The notes below the pieces were generated by a model that worked only from the letters and a program-made list of their open reading frames with translations, was not told the origin of the DNA and searched no databases. 64,000 bases of DNA from NCBI GenBank assembly GCA_044226395.1, contig JBGAHD010000005.1, positions 62,001 to 126,000 of the forward strand, written 5' to 3'. The stretch is from JBGAHD01 sp044226395 (GTDB lineage Bacteria; Pseudomonadota; Gammaproteobacteria; Xanthomonadales; Ahniellaceae). Positions 8,417 to 17,625 of this stretch are shown here, piece after piece (positions within the stretch are counted from its first letter, which is position 1; every line of letters begins with the position of its first letter). A program made the translations under genes and the position numbers.

Positions 8417-9414
8417 ATCGTGTGCTCGCGCACGTCGGCGCGCAGCGCCTGCACCACGGCTTCCATGTCGGCCGGGCGCGGCGCGGTGAACTCGAGCGTC
8501 TTGCCGGTGACCGGATGCTCGAAGGCCAGACGCTCCGCGTGCAGGGCCTGACGCTTGAAGCCGCGCAGGATCTCGACCAGGGCCGGCGATGCCGCCTTTG
8601 GCAACTTCAAGCCACCGCCGTACAAGGGATCGCCGAGCAAGGGATGTCGGATGTGGGACATGTGCACGCGAATCTGATGCGTGCGGCCCGTTTCCAGATT
8701 GACCTGCAGCAAGGTGTGCGCGCGAAAGCGCTCGCGCACGCGATAGTGCGTGACCGCGGGCCGACCGCCTTCGACCACGCCCATCTTCAAGCGATCGGCC
8801 GGATGGCGATCCATGGCCGCCTCGACGCTGCCACCGGCGATCATCGGGCCGAGCACCAGGGCCTCGTATTGGCGATGAATGTCACGATCGGACAACTGCT
8901 CGACCAGGCGCGCATGCGCCGCGAGCGTGCGCGCCACCACCATCAGGCCACTGGTGTCCTTGTCCAGGCGATGCACGATGCCGGCGCGCGGCACCTGATC
9001 GAGCTTGGGGTCGTGATGCAGCAAGGCGTTCTGCAGCGTGCCGGTGGCATTGCCCGCGCCGGGATGGACCACGAGGCCCGCCGGTTTGTTGACCACGATC
9101 AGATGCTTGTCCTCGAACACGATGTCGAGCGGAATCTGTTCGGGCGCGGCATCGACCTGGGCTTCGAGCGTGGCGCGCAGGGTCAGGGTCTCGCCGCCGT
9201 CGACCGGGTCGCGCGGTCGCGCGATCTGGCCATTGACCAGGATCTGTCCGCTCTTGATCCACTCCGCGAGGCGCGAGCGCGAGAAATCGGCGAAGACCTC
9301 GGCGACCGCGCGATCCAGGCGCATGCCGGCCAGGGCTTCGGGAATGCGCGCGGTTCTTTCGACCGTGTCGCGCGGCGCGGACGGGGGCGTTGGGGGGGCT
9401 GGGGTCTGGTTCAT
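8413..9414 (-). CDS. rluD: 23S rRNA pseudouridine synthase RluD
   Basis: A 333-residue enzyme that isomerises uridines in helix 69 of 23S rRNA (E. coli positions 1911, 1915, 1917). It carries an S4 RNA-binding domain at about 30-90 (RLDRAVAEVFADFSRSRLAE) and the RluA-type catalytic motif HRLDKDTSG with the catalytic Asp at 151. A further conserved motif is GRTHQIRVH. The first ~20 residues are a low-complexity Pro/Ala extension. It is divergent from bamD, the arrangement also known in E. coli. RluA/RluC paralogues are excluded mainly by this context and the S4 domain plus length. Confidence 0.95.
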   Translation of the reverse strand: MNQTPAPPTPPSAPRDTVERTARIPEALAGMRLDRAVAEVFADFSRSRLAEWIKSGQILVNGQIARPRDPVDGGETLTLRATLEAQVDAAPEQIPLDIVFEDKHLIVVNKPAGLVVHPGAGNATGTLQNALLHHDPKLDQVPRAGIVHRLDKDTSGLMVVARTLAAHARLVEQLSDRDIHRQYEALVLGPMIAGGSVEAAMDRHPADRLKMGVVEGGRPAVTHYRVRERFRAHTLLQVNLETGRTHQIRVHMSHIRHPLLGDPLYGGGLKLPKAASPALVEILRGFKRQALHAERLAFEHPVTGKTLEFTAPRPADMEAVVQALRADVREHTM

Positions 9415-9437
9415 GGAGGGCTAACACGGGTTTGGGC

Positions 9438-9443
9438 TATCAT
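9438..9443 (+). promoter_or_regulatory. Possible -10 element of bamD
   Basis: TATCAT in the 63-base divergent rluD/bamD interval, 35 bases before the bamD start. No convincing -35 is visible, so this is a weak call based on position and resemblance to TATAAT. Confidence 0.3.
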
Positions 9444-9477
9444 GCCGCCCTCATTCTAGGACCTTCCATCGCCCAAC

Positions 9478-10311
9478 ATGCGCCCCATCGTCATCCTTCT
9501 CCGCCTTGCCTTGCTGGCGATGGTCCTGGTGCTGGCCGCCTGCGGCGACCGCTCGCGCCTCGACGCGACCGAAATTCTGCCCGTCGATCAGCTCTACGAC
9601 GAAGCCACCGTGTCCATGCAGGCCGGCAATTACGACCGCGCCGCCAAGTACTACAAGCGACTGATCGCGCGCTTCCCGTTCGGTCGCTACACCGAACAGT
9701 CCGAGCTCAACCTGGCCTACTCACAGTACAAGAGCAAGGATCCGGAAGAAGCGCTGTCCACGGCCAATCGCTTCATTCGCACCTATCCCACGCACAAGCA
9801 CGTCGATTACGCCTACTACCTGCGCGGCCTGATCAACTTCAACCGCGAAGTCGGCCTGCTCGAGCGCTATATCCAGACCGACCTCACGCGCCGCGATCTG
9901 GCCTTCGCGCGCCAGTCGTTCCAGGATTTCGGCGAGTTGGTGCAACGCTTCCCGGACAGCCGCTATTCGGCCGATGCCCGTCAGCGCATGATCCATCTGC
10001 GCAATTCGATGGCGCAGTCAGAATTGAACGTGGCGAACTTCTACTTTCGCCGCAATGCCTATGTCGCCGCGCAAGGTCGCGCGCGCACGATCATCGAGAA
10101 CTATCAGGAAACGCCGCAGGCCGCCGACGCGCTGGCGATCATGGCCGAGAGCTACAAGCGTCTGGGCCAGGACAAACTGTCGAAGGACACCACGCGCGTA
10201 CTGGAACTGAACTACCCCGACCACCCGTACCTGCATGGCGACTGGCCGGCGCGCGGTAATCGCTGGTGGCAGCTCGTGCCCTTCATCGGCGAGGGTCGCG
10301 CGGCGGGTTGA
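9478..10311 (+). CDS. bamD: Outer-membrane assembly lipoprotein BamD
   Basis: A periplasmic, outer-membrane-anchored lipoprotein that is the essential partner of BamA in beta-barrel insertion. The signal peptide MRPIVILLRLALLAMVLVLAAC has a lipobox LAAC with the lipidated Cys at 22. The mature part is five TPR-type helical repeats (VDQLYDEATVSMQAGNYDRAAKYYKRLIARFPF, and later SRYSADARQRMIHLRNSMAQSEL). At 277 residues it is slightly longer than E. coli BamD (245). It is divergent from rluD as in many gammaproteobacteria and ends in a strong terminator shared with convergent nadE. Confidence 0.96.
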   Translation: MRPIVILLRLALLAMVLVLAACGDRSRLDATEILPVDQLYDEATVSMQAGNYDRAAKYYKRLIARFPFGRYTEQSELNLAYSQYKSKDPEEALSTANRFIRTYPTHKHVDYAYYLRGLINFNREVGLLERYIQTDLTRRDLAFARQSFQDFGELVQRFPDSRYSADARQRMIHLRNSMAQSELNVANFYFRRNAYVAAQGRARTIIENYQETPQAADALAIMAESYKRLGQDKLSKDTTRVLELNYPDHPYLHGDWPARGNRWWQLVPFIGEGRAAG

Positions 10312-10334
10312 TGCTTTGCGCGAAGCCTTGAACG

Positions 10335-10361
10335 AAAACGGCGCCCCAGGGCGCCGTTTTT
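10335..10361. terminator. Bidirectional rho-independent terminator, bamD/nadE
   Basis: A7-type stem CGGCGCC (10339-10345) and its complement (10350-10356) with a CCAG loop, flanked by AAAA on the left and TTTTT on the right, so it can work for both convergent genes. Confidence 0.9.
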
Positions 10362-10387
10362 GTTTCTGCGCTCGATGAATCGGCGCG

Positions 10388-12007
10388 CTAGGAGCGCCAG
10401 GCCGACGTGATCGGATAACGCCGATCGCGACCGAAGGCGCGGCGCGTCACGCGCGGACCGGGCGCCGACTGGCGACGCTTGTACTCGTTGCGGAGCACCA
10501 GGGCCACGACTCGACGCACGACGGCGGGATCGAAGCCTTCGCCGATGATTTCCTCGGCTGAACGATCGTTCTCGATGAAGCGCTCGAGCACGGCATCGAG
10601 CACGTCGTACGGCGGCAGCGAATCCTGATCGGTCTGGTTCTCGCGCAGTTCCGCCGAAGGCGGGCGATCGATCACGGCTTGCGGGATCGCGAGCGAAAGT
10701 CCGTTGCGATAGCGGCACAAATCGTAGACCAGGGTCTTGTAGCAATCCTTGAGCGGCGCGAAGCCACCGCACATGTCGCCGTAGATCGTGGCATAGCCGA
10801 CCGCCATCTCGCTCTTGTTGCCGGTCGACAGCACCATGCGACCGAACTTGTTCGACATCGCCATCAGCAGCACGCCGCGGCAACGCGATTGGATGTTTTC
10901 TTCGGTGATGTCGGGTTCGCGGCCGGTAAAGGCCGGCGCCAGCGCCTGCACGAAACTCTGAAACGCGGGCTCGATGTCGATCACGTGATACTGCACGCCC
11001 AGCGCCGAGGCTTGGGCCGCGGCTTGTTCGACGCTCAATCGCGAGGTGAAGCGCGACGGCATCATCACCGCGGTCACGCGTTCGGGCCCGAGCGCGTCGA
11101 CGGCGAGGGTCACAGTCAACGCGGAGTCAACGCCGCCCGACAGGCCCAGGAGCACGCCGGGAAAGCGATTCTTGTCGACGTAATCGCGCGTGGCGCGCAC
11201 GAGCGCGGCGTAGGTCAGCGCGATCGTGCTTTCTTCGCCCGCTTGCCAGTCGACGGCGCGCGCGACGCCGCGCGGCAATTCCAGATCGACGCAGAACAAG
11301 CCATCGGTGAAGGCCGGCGCGGGACCGATCAAGGTGCCGTCGGCGCTCGCGGCCATGGCGCCGCCGTCGAACACCAGATCATCCTGGCCCGCGACCAAGT
11401 TGACATAGGCCACGGGCACCACGTGCTCGCGCGCGCGCTTGCGTAGTACGGCGATGCGCGCGGCGCGATTGGCCGGATCGAAGGGCGAGGCATTGATCGC
11501 GATCAAGGCCTGCGCACCCGCGCGCAAGGCCGAACGCGCGGGCGCGTCTTCCCACAGATCCTCGCAAATCAGGGGCGCGACTTGAATGCCATCGATTTCG
11601 ACGACCAGCGGCCGATCGCCCGGCGTGAAATAACGCTTTTCGTCGAAGACCGTGTAGTTGGGCAAGGCCTGCTTGCGGTACTGCGCGATGATGCGGCCTT
11701 CGCGCAACCACGACAGCGCGTTGTACACGCGCCCGCCTTCCACCAGCGGATGACCAACGATGACGTCGATGCCCGCGATCTTGGTGGCGAGATCTTCCAG
11801 CGCCTGTCGACACTGCGCCAGAAAACCCGGGCGAAGGAACAGATCCTCGGAGAGATAGCCCGACAACGCGAGTTCGGGAAACGCGATCAAGCGCGCGCCA
11901 TGCTGGTCGCGCGCCTGCTGGGACAAGGTGAGCATGCGCTCGGCGTTCGCGGCGATGGCGCCGACCGGAAAATCGTACTGCGCCAGCGCCACGCGCAAGG
12001 TCGTCAT
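10388..12007 (-). CDS. nadE: Glutamine-dependent NAD+ synthetase
   Basis: The last step of NAD+ synthesis: amidation of nicotinate adenine dinucleotide using glutamine and ATP. The 539 residues are two fused domains. The N-terminal nitrilase-type glutaminase (about 1-255) has the triad E45 (FPELALSG), K112 (YRKQALPNY) and C148 (LICEDLW). The C-terminal synthetase has the PP-loop SGGVDS at 290-295 and STGNKSE further on. The ATG at 12007 begins MTTLRVALAQYDFPVG, typical for the family; the longer open frame upstream is antisense-like read-through across sucD. The gene follows sucD on the same strand but a hairpin separates them. Confidence 0.96.
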   Translation of the reverse strand: MTTLRVALAQYDFPVGAIAANAERMLTLSQQARDQHGARLIAFPELALSGYLSEDLFLRPGFLAQCRQALEDLATKIAGIDVIVGHPLVEGGRVYNALSWLREGRIIAQYRKQALPNYTVFDEKRYFTPGDRPLVVEIDGIQVAPLICEDLWEDAPARSALRAGAQALIAINASPFDPANRAARIAVLRKRAREHVVPVAYVNLVAGQDDLVFDGGAMAASADGTLIGPAPAFTDGLFCVDLELPRGVARAVDWQAGEESTIALTYAALVRATRDYVDKNRFPGVLLGLSGGVDSALTVTLAVDALGPERVTAVMMPSRFTSRLSVEQAAAQASALGVQYHVIDIEPAFQSFVQALAPAFTGREPDITEENIQSRCRGVLLMAMSNKFGRMVLSTGNKSEMAVGYATIYGDMCGGFAPLKDCYKTLVYDLCRYRNGLSLAIPQAVIDRPPSAELRENQTDQDSLPPYDVLDAVLERFIENDRSAEEIIGEGFDPAVVRRVVALVLRNEYKRRQSAPGPRVTRRAFGRDRRYPITSAWRS

Positions 12008-12027
12008 GCTTTTCCCCGCGAGCTCGT

Positions 12028-12052
12028 CGCGACCCCGCGCGGCGGGGTCGCG
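12028..12052 (-). terminator. 11-bp GC-rich hairpin after sucD
   Basis: CGCGACCCCGC (12028-12038) pairs perfectly with 12042-12052 around a GCG loop, 12 bases beyond the sucD stop and 20 bases before the nadE start. No T-run follows on the minus strand, so it may be a partial terminator or attenuator between sucCD and nadE. Confidence 0.45.
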
Positions 12053-12063
12053 ATCGCGCTTAC

Positions 12064-12939
12064 TTACTTGCTGAGCTTGGCCTGGATCGCGCGACCGAGA
12101 TCCGCCGGCGACTTGACCGTGGTCACGCCGGCTTTTTCCAGCGCCGCGAACTTGCCCGCCGCCGTACCCTTGCCACCCGAGGCGATCGCGCCGGCGTGAC
12201 CCATGCGCTTGCCCGCGGGCGCCGAGGAACCGGCGATGAAGGCGACCACGGGCTTGCGCACGTAGCTCTGGATGAACTCGGCCGCTTCTTCCTCGGCCGA
12301 ACCGCCGATTTCGCCGACCATGATGATGCCTTCGGTCTGCTTGTCGTCCTGGAACAGCTTCAAGCAATCGATGAAGTTCAGGCCATTGATCGGATCGCCG
12401 CCGATGCCGATGCAGGTCGATTGGCCCAGGCCCGCGTTGGTGGTCTGGAACACCGCCTCATACGTCAGCGTGCCCGAGCGCGAGACGATGCCGACCTTGC
12501 CCGGCTTGTGGATGTGGCCCGGCATGATGCCGATCTTGCATTCGCCCGGCGTGATCACGCCCGGGCAGTTCGGTCCGATCAGCACGACATCGGGGTAGCT
12601 CTTGAGCGCGTTCTTGACGCGCAGCATGTCCAGCACCGGAATGCCTTCGGTGATGGTGACGATGACCTTGATGCCGCCATCGGCGGCTTCGAGGATGGCG
12701 TCGGCCGCGAACGGCGGCGGCACGTAGATCACGCTGGCGTCGGCGCCGGTGGCGCGCACGGCGGCGTCGACGGTGTCGAACACCGGACGATTCAAATGCT
12801 GAGTGCCACCCTTGCCCGGCGTCACGCCACCCACGAGTTGGGTGCCGTAATCGATCATCTGCTCGGAGTGGAAGGTGCCCTGCTGACCGGTGAAACCTTG
12901 CACGATCAGGCGGGTGTTTTTATTGACCAGTACGCTCAT
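12064..12939 (-). CDS. sucD: Succinyl-CoA synthetase alpha subunit
   Basis: TCA-cycle substrate-level phosphorylation, as an alpha/beta complex with SucC. The 291 residues have an N-terminal CoA-binding Rossmann domain (LIVQGFTGQQGTFHS, GGVTPGKGG) and the phospho-histidine site H248 in GKRMGHAGAIASGGKGTAAGK. The ATG at 12939 gives the canonical MSVLVNKNTRLIVQG start. It is the second gene of sucCD, 16 bases after sucC. Confidence 0.98.
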   Translation of the reverse strand: MSVLVNKNTRLIVQGFTGQQGTFHSEQMIDYGTQLVGGVTPGKGGTQHLNRPVFDTVDAAVRATGADASVIYVPPPFAADAILEAADGGIKVIVTITEGIPVLDMLRVKNALKSYPDVVLIGPNCPGVITPGECKIGIMPGHIHKPGKVGIVSRSGTLTYEAVFQTTNAGLGQSTCIGIGGDPINGLNFIDCLKLFQDDKQTEGIIMVGEIGGSAEEEAAEFIQSYVRKPVVAFIAGSSAPAGKRMGHAGAIASGGKGTAAGKFAALEKAGVTTVKSPADLGRAIQAKLSK

Positions 12940-12955
12940 GGGTTGATCTCTGGGT

Positions 12956-14116
12956 TCAGCCCACCGACGCCACGGCTTTCTTCGCGGCGTCGTTGAGGTC
13001 GGTGGCGGGGATGATCTTGAAGCCGGAATTGGCCAGCAGTTCGCGGCCCTTTTCGACATTGGTGCCTTCCAGGCGCACGATCACGGGGATCTTCACGCCG
13101 ACGTCCTTGACCGCGGCGATGATGCCTTCGGCGATCATGTCGCAGCGGACGATGCCGCCGAAGATGTTGACCAGGATCGCGCGCACCTTGTCCGAGGACA
13201 GGATCAGCTTGAACGCTTCGGTCACGCGTTCCTTGGTCGCGCCGCCACCCACGTCGAGGAAGTTCGCGGGCTCGCCACCGGCGAGCTTGATCACGTCCAT
13301 CGTCGCCATGGCCAGGCCCGCGCCATTGACCATGCAGCCGATGTTGCCATCCATCTGCACGTAGTTGAGGTTGTGATTGGCGGCCTTGGCCTCGGCCGGA
13401 TCTTCCTGCGCGATGTCGCGCATGGATTCGACGCGCGGCTGACGGAACAACGCGTTCTCGTCGGCGTTCAACTTGCCGTCGAGCGCCATCAGATCGCCGT
13501 TGGCCACGATCGCCAGCGGGTTCAATTCGACCAAGGAAAGATCCATCGCGTTGAACAGCTTGTACACGCCGATCATGATCTTGGTCAGCTGACCGACCTG
13601 CTTGGCGTTGAGGCCCATCGCGAAGCCGACCTTGCGGCACTGATACGGCTGCAGGCCCTGCACGTAGTCGACCACGACGGTGTGGATGTCCTCGGGGTTT
13701 TCGCGCGCGACCTGCTCGATGTCGACGCCGCCGCGAGCCGAGGCGATGAAGGTCACGGCCTTGCTGGCGCGATCGACCAAGCACGACAGGTACAGCTCCT
13801 TGGCGATGTCATTGGCCTCGGAGATCAGCACCAAGTCGACCGGCAGCGCGCGGCCGCCGGATTGATAGGTTTCCATGCGCGTGCCGAGCATCTTGGCGGC
13901 AGCGTCGCGCGTTTCTTCGGGCGTCTTGGTCAGCTTGACGCCACCGGCCTTGCCGCGACCGCCGGCATGGATCTGCGCCTTGACCACCCACTGCGCGCCA
14001 CCGAGCTCGCGCGCGGCGGACAGGGCTTCGTCGCCGGTGCGCGCGACCTTGCCTTGGGGCACGGGAATGCCGAACTCGGCGAACAGTTCCTTGGCCTGAT
14101 ATTCGTGAAAATTCAT
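12956..14116 (-). CDS. sucC: Succinyl-CoA synthetase beta subunit
   Basis: The ADP-forming beta subunit, 386 residues (E. coli 388). The N-terminal ATP-grasp starts MNFHEYQAKELFAEFG, with WVVKAQIHAGGRGKAGGVKL near 45-65. The C-terminal ligase-CoA domain contains NIFGGIVRCDMIAEGI and VPVIVRLEGTN-type motifs (here IPVIVRLEGTNVEKG). It is first in the sucCD operon and divergent from pilS with a 185-base shared upstream region. In xanthomonads sucCD commonly adjoins the pilus genes. Confidence 0.98.
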   Translation of the reverse strand: MNFHEYQAKELFAEFGIPVPQGKVARTGDEALSAARELGGAQWVVKAQIHAGGRGKAGGVKLTKTPEETRDAAAKMLGTRMETYQSGGRALPVDLVLISEANDIAKELYLSCLVDRASKAVTFIASARGGVDIEQVARENPEDIHTVVVDYVQGLQPYQCRKVGFAMGLNAKQVGQLTKIMIGVYKLFNAMDLSLVELNPLAIVANGDLMALDGKLNADENALFRQPRVESMRDIAQEDPAEAKAANHNLNYVQMDGNIGCMVNGAGLAMATMDVIKLAGGEPANFLDVGGGATKERVTEAFKLILSSDKVRAILVNIFGGIVRCDMIAEGIIAAVKDVGVKIPVIVRLEGTNVEKGRELLANSGFKIIPATDLNDAAKKAVASVG

Positions 14117-14267
14117 GCGAGCGTGATCCTCGAGACTGTCGCGCGCGACGACTTGATAGGGCGGACGCGGGGATGTTTGCGGGATCGGCGTCCCACCCCC
14201 GGCGAAACGGGGGCGTATTTTGGCCGATCGCGCCGCGCGCAGGAAGGGGCAAGCGCGATCGGAGGGC

Positions 14268-14273
14268 TATACT
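14268..14273 (+). promoter_or_regulatory. Possible -10 element for pilS
   Basis: TATACT within GGGCTATACTGCC, 28 bases before the pilS ATG. No clear -35 was seen. Position and sequence support it only weakly. Confidence 0.35.
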
Positions 14274-14301
14274 GCCCCGGTCTTGAGCCGCGCGATGCCC
14301 G

Positions 14302-15966
14302 ATGGCCGCCCCCAAACTGTCCGCCCTGAACCCGCTGACCCCGGATCTGCTGTCGCAACCCGACGCGATCATCCGGCGCGAGCTGTATTTCTTCGATCTG
14401 TATCGCGTGTTCGAGGCGGCCTTGCTGGCGGGGTTTTGTTTCAGTCCGCTGGCGGAGCGCTCGATCGCGTTCGTGTCCAACACGACGGCGCGCAATATCG
14501 CCGTGGCGTATTTGGTCGCGACCTTGCTGCTGTTCCTGTTCGGGCGGCGTCGACGCGGTTATTCGGGCGGGTTGGTGTTTCTGGGCCTGACCGTCGACAT
14601 GCTCGCGGCGACGTCATCGCTGACCGCGATTCGGGGCCTGGACACGGGCATCGCGACGCTCTTGCTGGTCAACGTCAGTTGCGGCGCGCTGCTGTTGGGC
14701 CCGCGCGCCGCGTATGCCTACGCGACGATCGCGGCGCTGGGCGTGACCGCGGCCATGGTCGTGGGCGCCGATCCCGGCGGCACGAGTCCGTGGCTCACGG
14801 GCGCGATGTTCGGCGCGAGTTATCTGGCCTCGACGATCTTGCTGCAGGTCCTGCGCAGTCATGTGTCGGAAACGCAGGAACTGGTCGTCCGTCAGGAAAC
14901 GGCGCTGGGCAATCTGACGCAATTGAACGAGCTGATCATTCGCCGCATGCGCACCGGCGTGATCGTGGTCGATGCCGGCAATCTGATTCATCAGATCAAC
15001 GAAGCGGCGTGGCAATTGGTCGGCAGTCCCTCGCATTCGCGGCGCGAATTGGGCGACGTGGCGCCGGAACTGTCGCGTCGGCTCTATCACTGGCGTACGT
15101 CGGGACGCGCGGAATCGCTGCCCGTGGCGCTGGCCGAGGGCATGCCCGAGATCATTCCGCGCTTCGTGAAGCTGGGCGGCGATGGCGATGACAGCACGAT
15201 CATCTTTCTCGACGATACTTCGTTGCTGTCGCGCCAAGCCGAGCAGCTGACGCTGACGTCCTTGGGTCGCTTGTCCGCGTCGATCGCGCACGAGATTCGC
15301 AATCCGCTCGCGGCGATCAGCTACTCGGTGCAGTTGCTCGCCGAATCCGAGCAGATCCCCGAGCCCGACATGCGCCTGGTCGACATCATTCGCGCGCAGT
15401 GCCAGCGCGTGAACGCGATCGTCGAGAACATCCTGCAGCTGTCACGCCGCGAGCGCTCCAAGCCCGAGCCCGTTGACCTGGGACAGTGGGCGCTGAATTT
15501 CGTCGAGGAATACAAATCCACGCATCCGATGGAAAGCGATGACGTGCGAGCCGCCGTGCCCACGCGCAAGGTGATCGCGCTGGCCGACACCGGGCAGTTG
15601 CAGCAGATCGTGTGGAACTTGGTGCAGAACGCGCGTCGCTATGGCCGCCTGCCCAACGAGCCCGCGCGCGTGACCGTGGTCGCGCGCCATCTCGCCGAGA
15701 ACGGTCCGCCGGTGATCGAGGTCGTCGATCGCGGGCCAGGCATTCCCAAGCGCGTGGCTGATCAGATCTTCGACCCCTTCTACACCACCAACGAACACGG
15801 CACGGGCCTGGGCCTGTACATCGCGCGCCAGCTCTGCGAGGCCAATCAGGGCGCGCTCGAATACGTGCCGGTGGCCGGTGGCGGCAGCTGCTTTCGCATC
15901 ACCTTGCCGGCCTCGTCCTCGGCCACGCGCGCGGCCGAATCCATGGCCCGTCGAGGCGCCGCCTAG
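14302..15966 (+). CDS. pilS: Type IV pilus sensor histidine kinase PilS
   Basis: A membrane kinase that with PilR controls pilA transcription. In the 554 residues, about six TM helices occupy 36-185, followed by a PAS-like region (ELIIRRMRTGVIVVDAGNLIHQINEAA, about 210-300). The H-box ASIAHEIRNPLAAIS has the phospho-accepting His at 330. The N-box (NLVQNARRYG) and G-boxes (DRGPGIPKRVADQIFDPFYTTNEHGTGLGL) lie in 430-540. A six-helix sensor plus PAS plus HisKA is the PilS layout. In Pseudomonas PilS senses pilin in the membrane through direct contact; that is known for the family, not shown here. It is followed by pilR after 67 bases and then by the pilin array. Confidence 0.94.
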   Translation: MAAPKLSALNPLTPDLLSQPDAIIRRELYFFDLYRVFEAALLAGFCFSPLAERSIAFVSNTTARNIAVAYLVATLLLFLFGRRRRGYSGGLVFLGLTVDMLAATSSLTAIRGLDTGIATLLLVNVSCGALLLGPRAAYAYATIAALGVTAAMVVGADPGGTSPWLTGAMFGASYLASTILLQVLRSHVSETQELVVRQETALGNLTQLNELIIRRMRTGVIVVDAGNLIHQINEAAWQLVGSPSHSRRELGDVAPELSRRLYHWRTSGRAESLPVALAEGMPEIIPRFVKLGGDGDDSTIIFLDDTSLLSRQAEQLTLTSLGRLSASIAHEIRNPLAAISYSVQLLAESEQIPEPDMRLVDIIRAQCQRVNAIVENILQLSRRERSKPEPVDLGQWALNFVEEYKSTHPMESDDVRAAVPTRKVIALADTGQLQQIVWNLVQNARRYGRLPNEPARVTVVARHLAENGPPVIEVVDRGPGIPKRVADQIFDPFYTTNEHGTGLGLYIARQLCEANQGALEYVPVAGGGSCFRITLPASSSATRAAESMARRGAA

Positions 15967-16033
15967 AGGGTGGCCCCCATCTTGCTAGGATGGCGCCTTC
16001 GAGCGCACAGGCTATGGACATCCTTTTCCGCGC

Positions 16034-17407
16034 ATGAGCCGACAAACTGCCCTGGTCGTCGATGACGAGCCCGACATTCGCGAACTCCTGGTCCTGACCC
16101 TGGGTCGGCTGGGCCTGCTCGTGGATACCGCGGCCAATGTCACCGACGCCAAGCGTCGACTCGGCGAAGCGACCTACGCCTTCTGCTTGACCGATATGCG
16201 TCTGCCCGATGGCACGGGCCTCGAATTGGTGGAGCACATCGCCAGTCACTATCCAGCGGTGCCGGTCGCGGTGATCACCGCGTACGGCAGCGTCGACGCG
16301 GCGGTGACCGCGCTGAAAGCGGGCGCGTTCGACTTCGTGTCCAAGCCCGTGGATCTGGCCGTGCTACGACGCTTGGTGCAATCCGCGCTCAAGCTTTCCG
16401 AGGAACGTCGCAGCGAACCGCAAGAAACCGCGGGCACGTCCTTGCTGGGCGAATCGGCGGTGATGCGCGAAGTGCGTCAGACCATCGCCAAGGTCGCGCG
16501 CAGTCAGGCGCCGGTGTCGATCTCGGGCGAGTCCGGCTCGGGCAAGGAACTCGTCGCGCGCTTGATCCACGAATCCGGCCCGCGCGCGAACGGCACCTTC
16601 GTGCCGGTCAACTGCGGCGCGATTCCCGGCGAGTTGATGGAGAGCGAATTCTTCGGCCACCTCAAGGGCAGTTTCACCGGCGCCGTGGCCGACAAGGATG
16701 GATTGTTTCAAGCCGCGAATGGCGGCACCTTGTTTCTCGACGAAGTCGCCGATCTGCCGATGCACATGCAGGTCAAATTGCTGCGCGTGATTCAAGAGAA
16801 AGCCGTGCGTCCGATCGGCGCGCGCCAGGAAGTGCCAGTTGATGTGCGCATTCTGTCGGCCACGCACAAGAACCTCGCGCGTTTGGTTGATCAAGGCGCG
16901 TTTCGTCAGGATCTGTTCTATCGCATCAACGTGATCGAGATGCGCGTGCCGGCCTTGCGCGAGCGGCGCGAGGACATTCCGGTGCTCGCAGGCAAGTTTC
17001 TCGAACGCACCGCGCAGGAATTCGGCGTGGATCGTCCGACGGTGTCGCCCCAGGCCCTCAAGGCGCTGTGCGAGTACGACTTTCCGGGCAATGTGCGCGA
17101 ACTGGAAAACATCCTCGAGCGCGCGGTCGCCCTGTGCGAGAACAATGTCATCCAGCTGGCCGATTTGCGGCTGGCACCGCGCGCGTCGTCGGCGGTCGAG
17201 GCCAGTTCGGAATCCACCCCGGCCGCGCCGGCCGCGGCCAGCGCCGATCCGCACACATCCCTGGTCGACTACGTCGAAAACCTGGAACGCGAAGCGATCA
17301 TGAAAACGCTTCAGGAGACCCGGTACAACAAGACCGCGGCCGCCAAGAAGCTCGGCATTACCTTCCGAGCCCTGCGCTACAAGCTCAAGAAGCTGGGCAT
17401 CGACTGA
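16034..17407 (+). CDS. pilR: Sigma-54-dependent response regulator PilR (NtrC family)
   Basis: Activator of pilin transcription. The 457 residues hold a receiver domain with phospho-acceptor D54 (CLTDMRLPDG) and K104. The AAA+ sigma-54 activation domain has Walker A GESGSGKE (165-172), the sigma-54 contact loop in ESEFFGHLKGSFTGA (203-217) and LFLDEVADLP as Walker B. The C-terminal Fis-type helix-turn-helix is NKTAAAKKLGITFRALRYKLKKLG. All signatures needed for sigma-54 activation are intact. Four -24/-12 elements lie directly downstream, each before a pilin gene, so the targets are probably those pilins. Confidence 0.95.
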   Translation: MSRQTALVVDDEPDIRELLVLTLGRLGLLVDTAANVTDAKRRLGEATYAFCLTDMRLPDGTGLELVEHIASHYPAVPVAVITAYGSVDAAVTALKAGAFDFVSKPVDLAVLRRLVQSALKLSEERRSEPQETAGTSLLGESAVMREVRQTIAKVARSQAPVSISGESGSGKELVARLIHESGPRANGTFVPVNCGAIPGELMESEFFGHLKGSFTGAVADKDGLFQAANGGTLFLDEVADLPMHMQVKLLRVIQEKAVRPIGARQEVPVDVRILSATHKNLARLVDQGAFRQDLFYRINVIEMRVPALRERREDIPVLAGKFLERTAQEFGVDRPTVSPQALKALCEYDFPGNVRELENILERAVALCENNVIQLADLRLAPRASSAVEASSESTPAAPAAASADPHTSLVDYVENLEREAIMKTLQETRYNKTAAAKKLGITFRALRYKLKKLGID

Positions 17408-17418
17408 ATAAACTGCCC

Positions 17419-17443
17419 TTTCGCGTCACTATGTGACGCGAAA
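17419..17443. terminator. Perfect 11-bp hairpin after pilR
   Basis: TTTCGCGTCAC (17419-17429) and its exact complement (17433-17443) flank the loop TAT, 12 bases after the pilR stop. T7 follows only 20 bases later, so it is either a poor terminator, an mRNA 3' stabiliser or a protein-binding inverted repeat. Confidence 0.5.
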
Positions 17444-17609
17444 CGTCATATCCCGCCCTCGGTTTTTTTGCCTGTCGCCTCCGATTCACTGGATATCGGC
17501 AACGCCAGGCGTCGATCGGTCCGCCGAAACAAAAACTTGCAATCGATTACAGATCGATCGGCAACGCCGCCGTCTTCCATTTATCCTTTTGAATGCATTG
17601 CGTTTTTCT

Positions 17610-17625
17610 TGGCATGGCTGCTGCT
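17610..17625 (+). promoter_or_regulatory. Sigma-54 (-24/-12) promoter of pilA1
   Basis: TGGCATGGCTGCTGCT against the consensus TGGCACGNNNNTTGCW, with the invariant GG (17611-17612) and GC (17623-17624) exactly ten bases apart. Predicted transcription start is near 17636, about 98 bases before the ATG. The weakest of the four pilin promoters only by virtue of two mismatches. Confidence 0.7.

Noticed and set aside
10388..12367. 120-residue N-terminal extension of NAD synthetase
   Set aside because: It lies inside sucD in another frame; the nitrilase domain begins at 12007.
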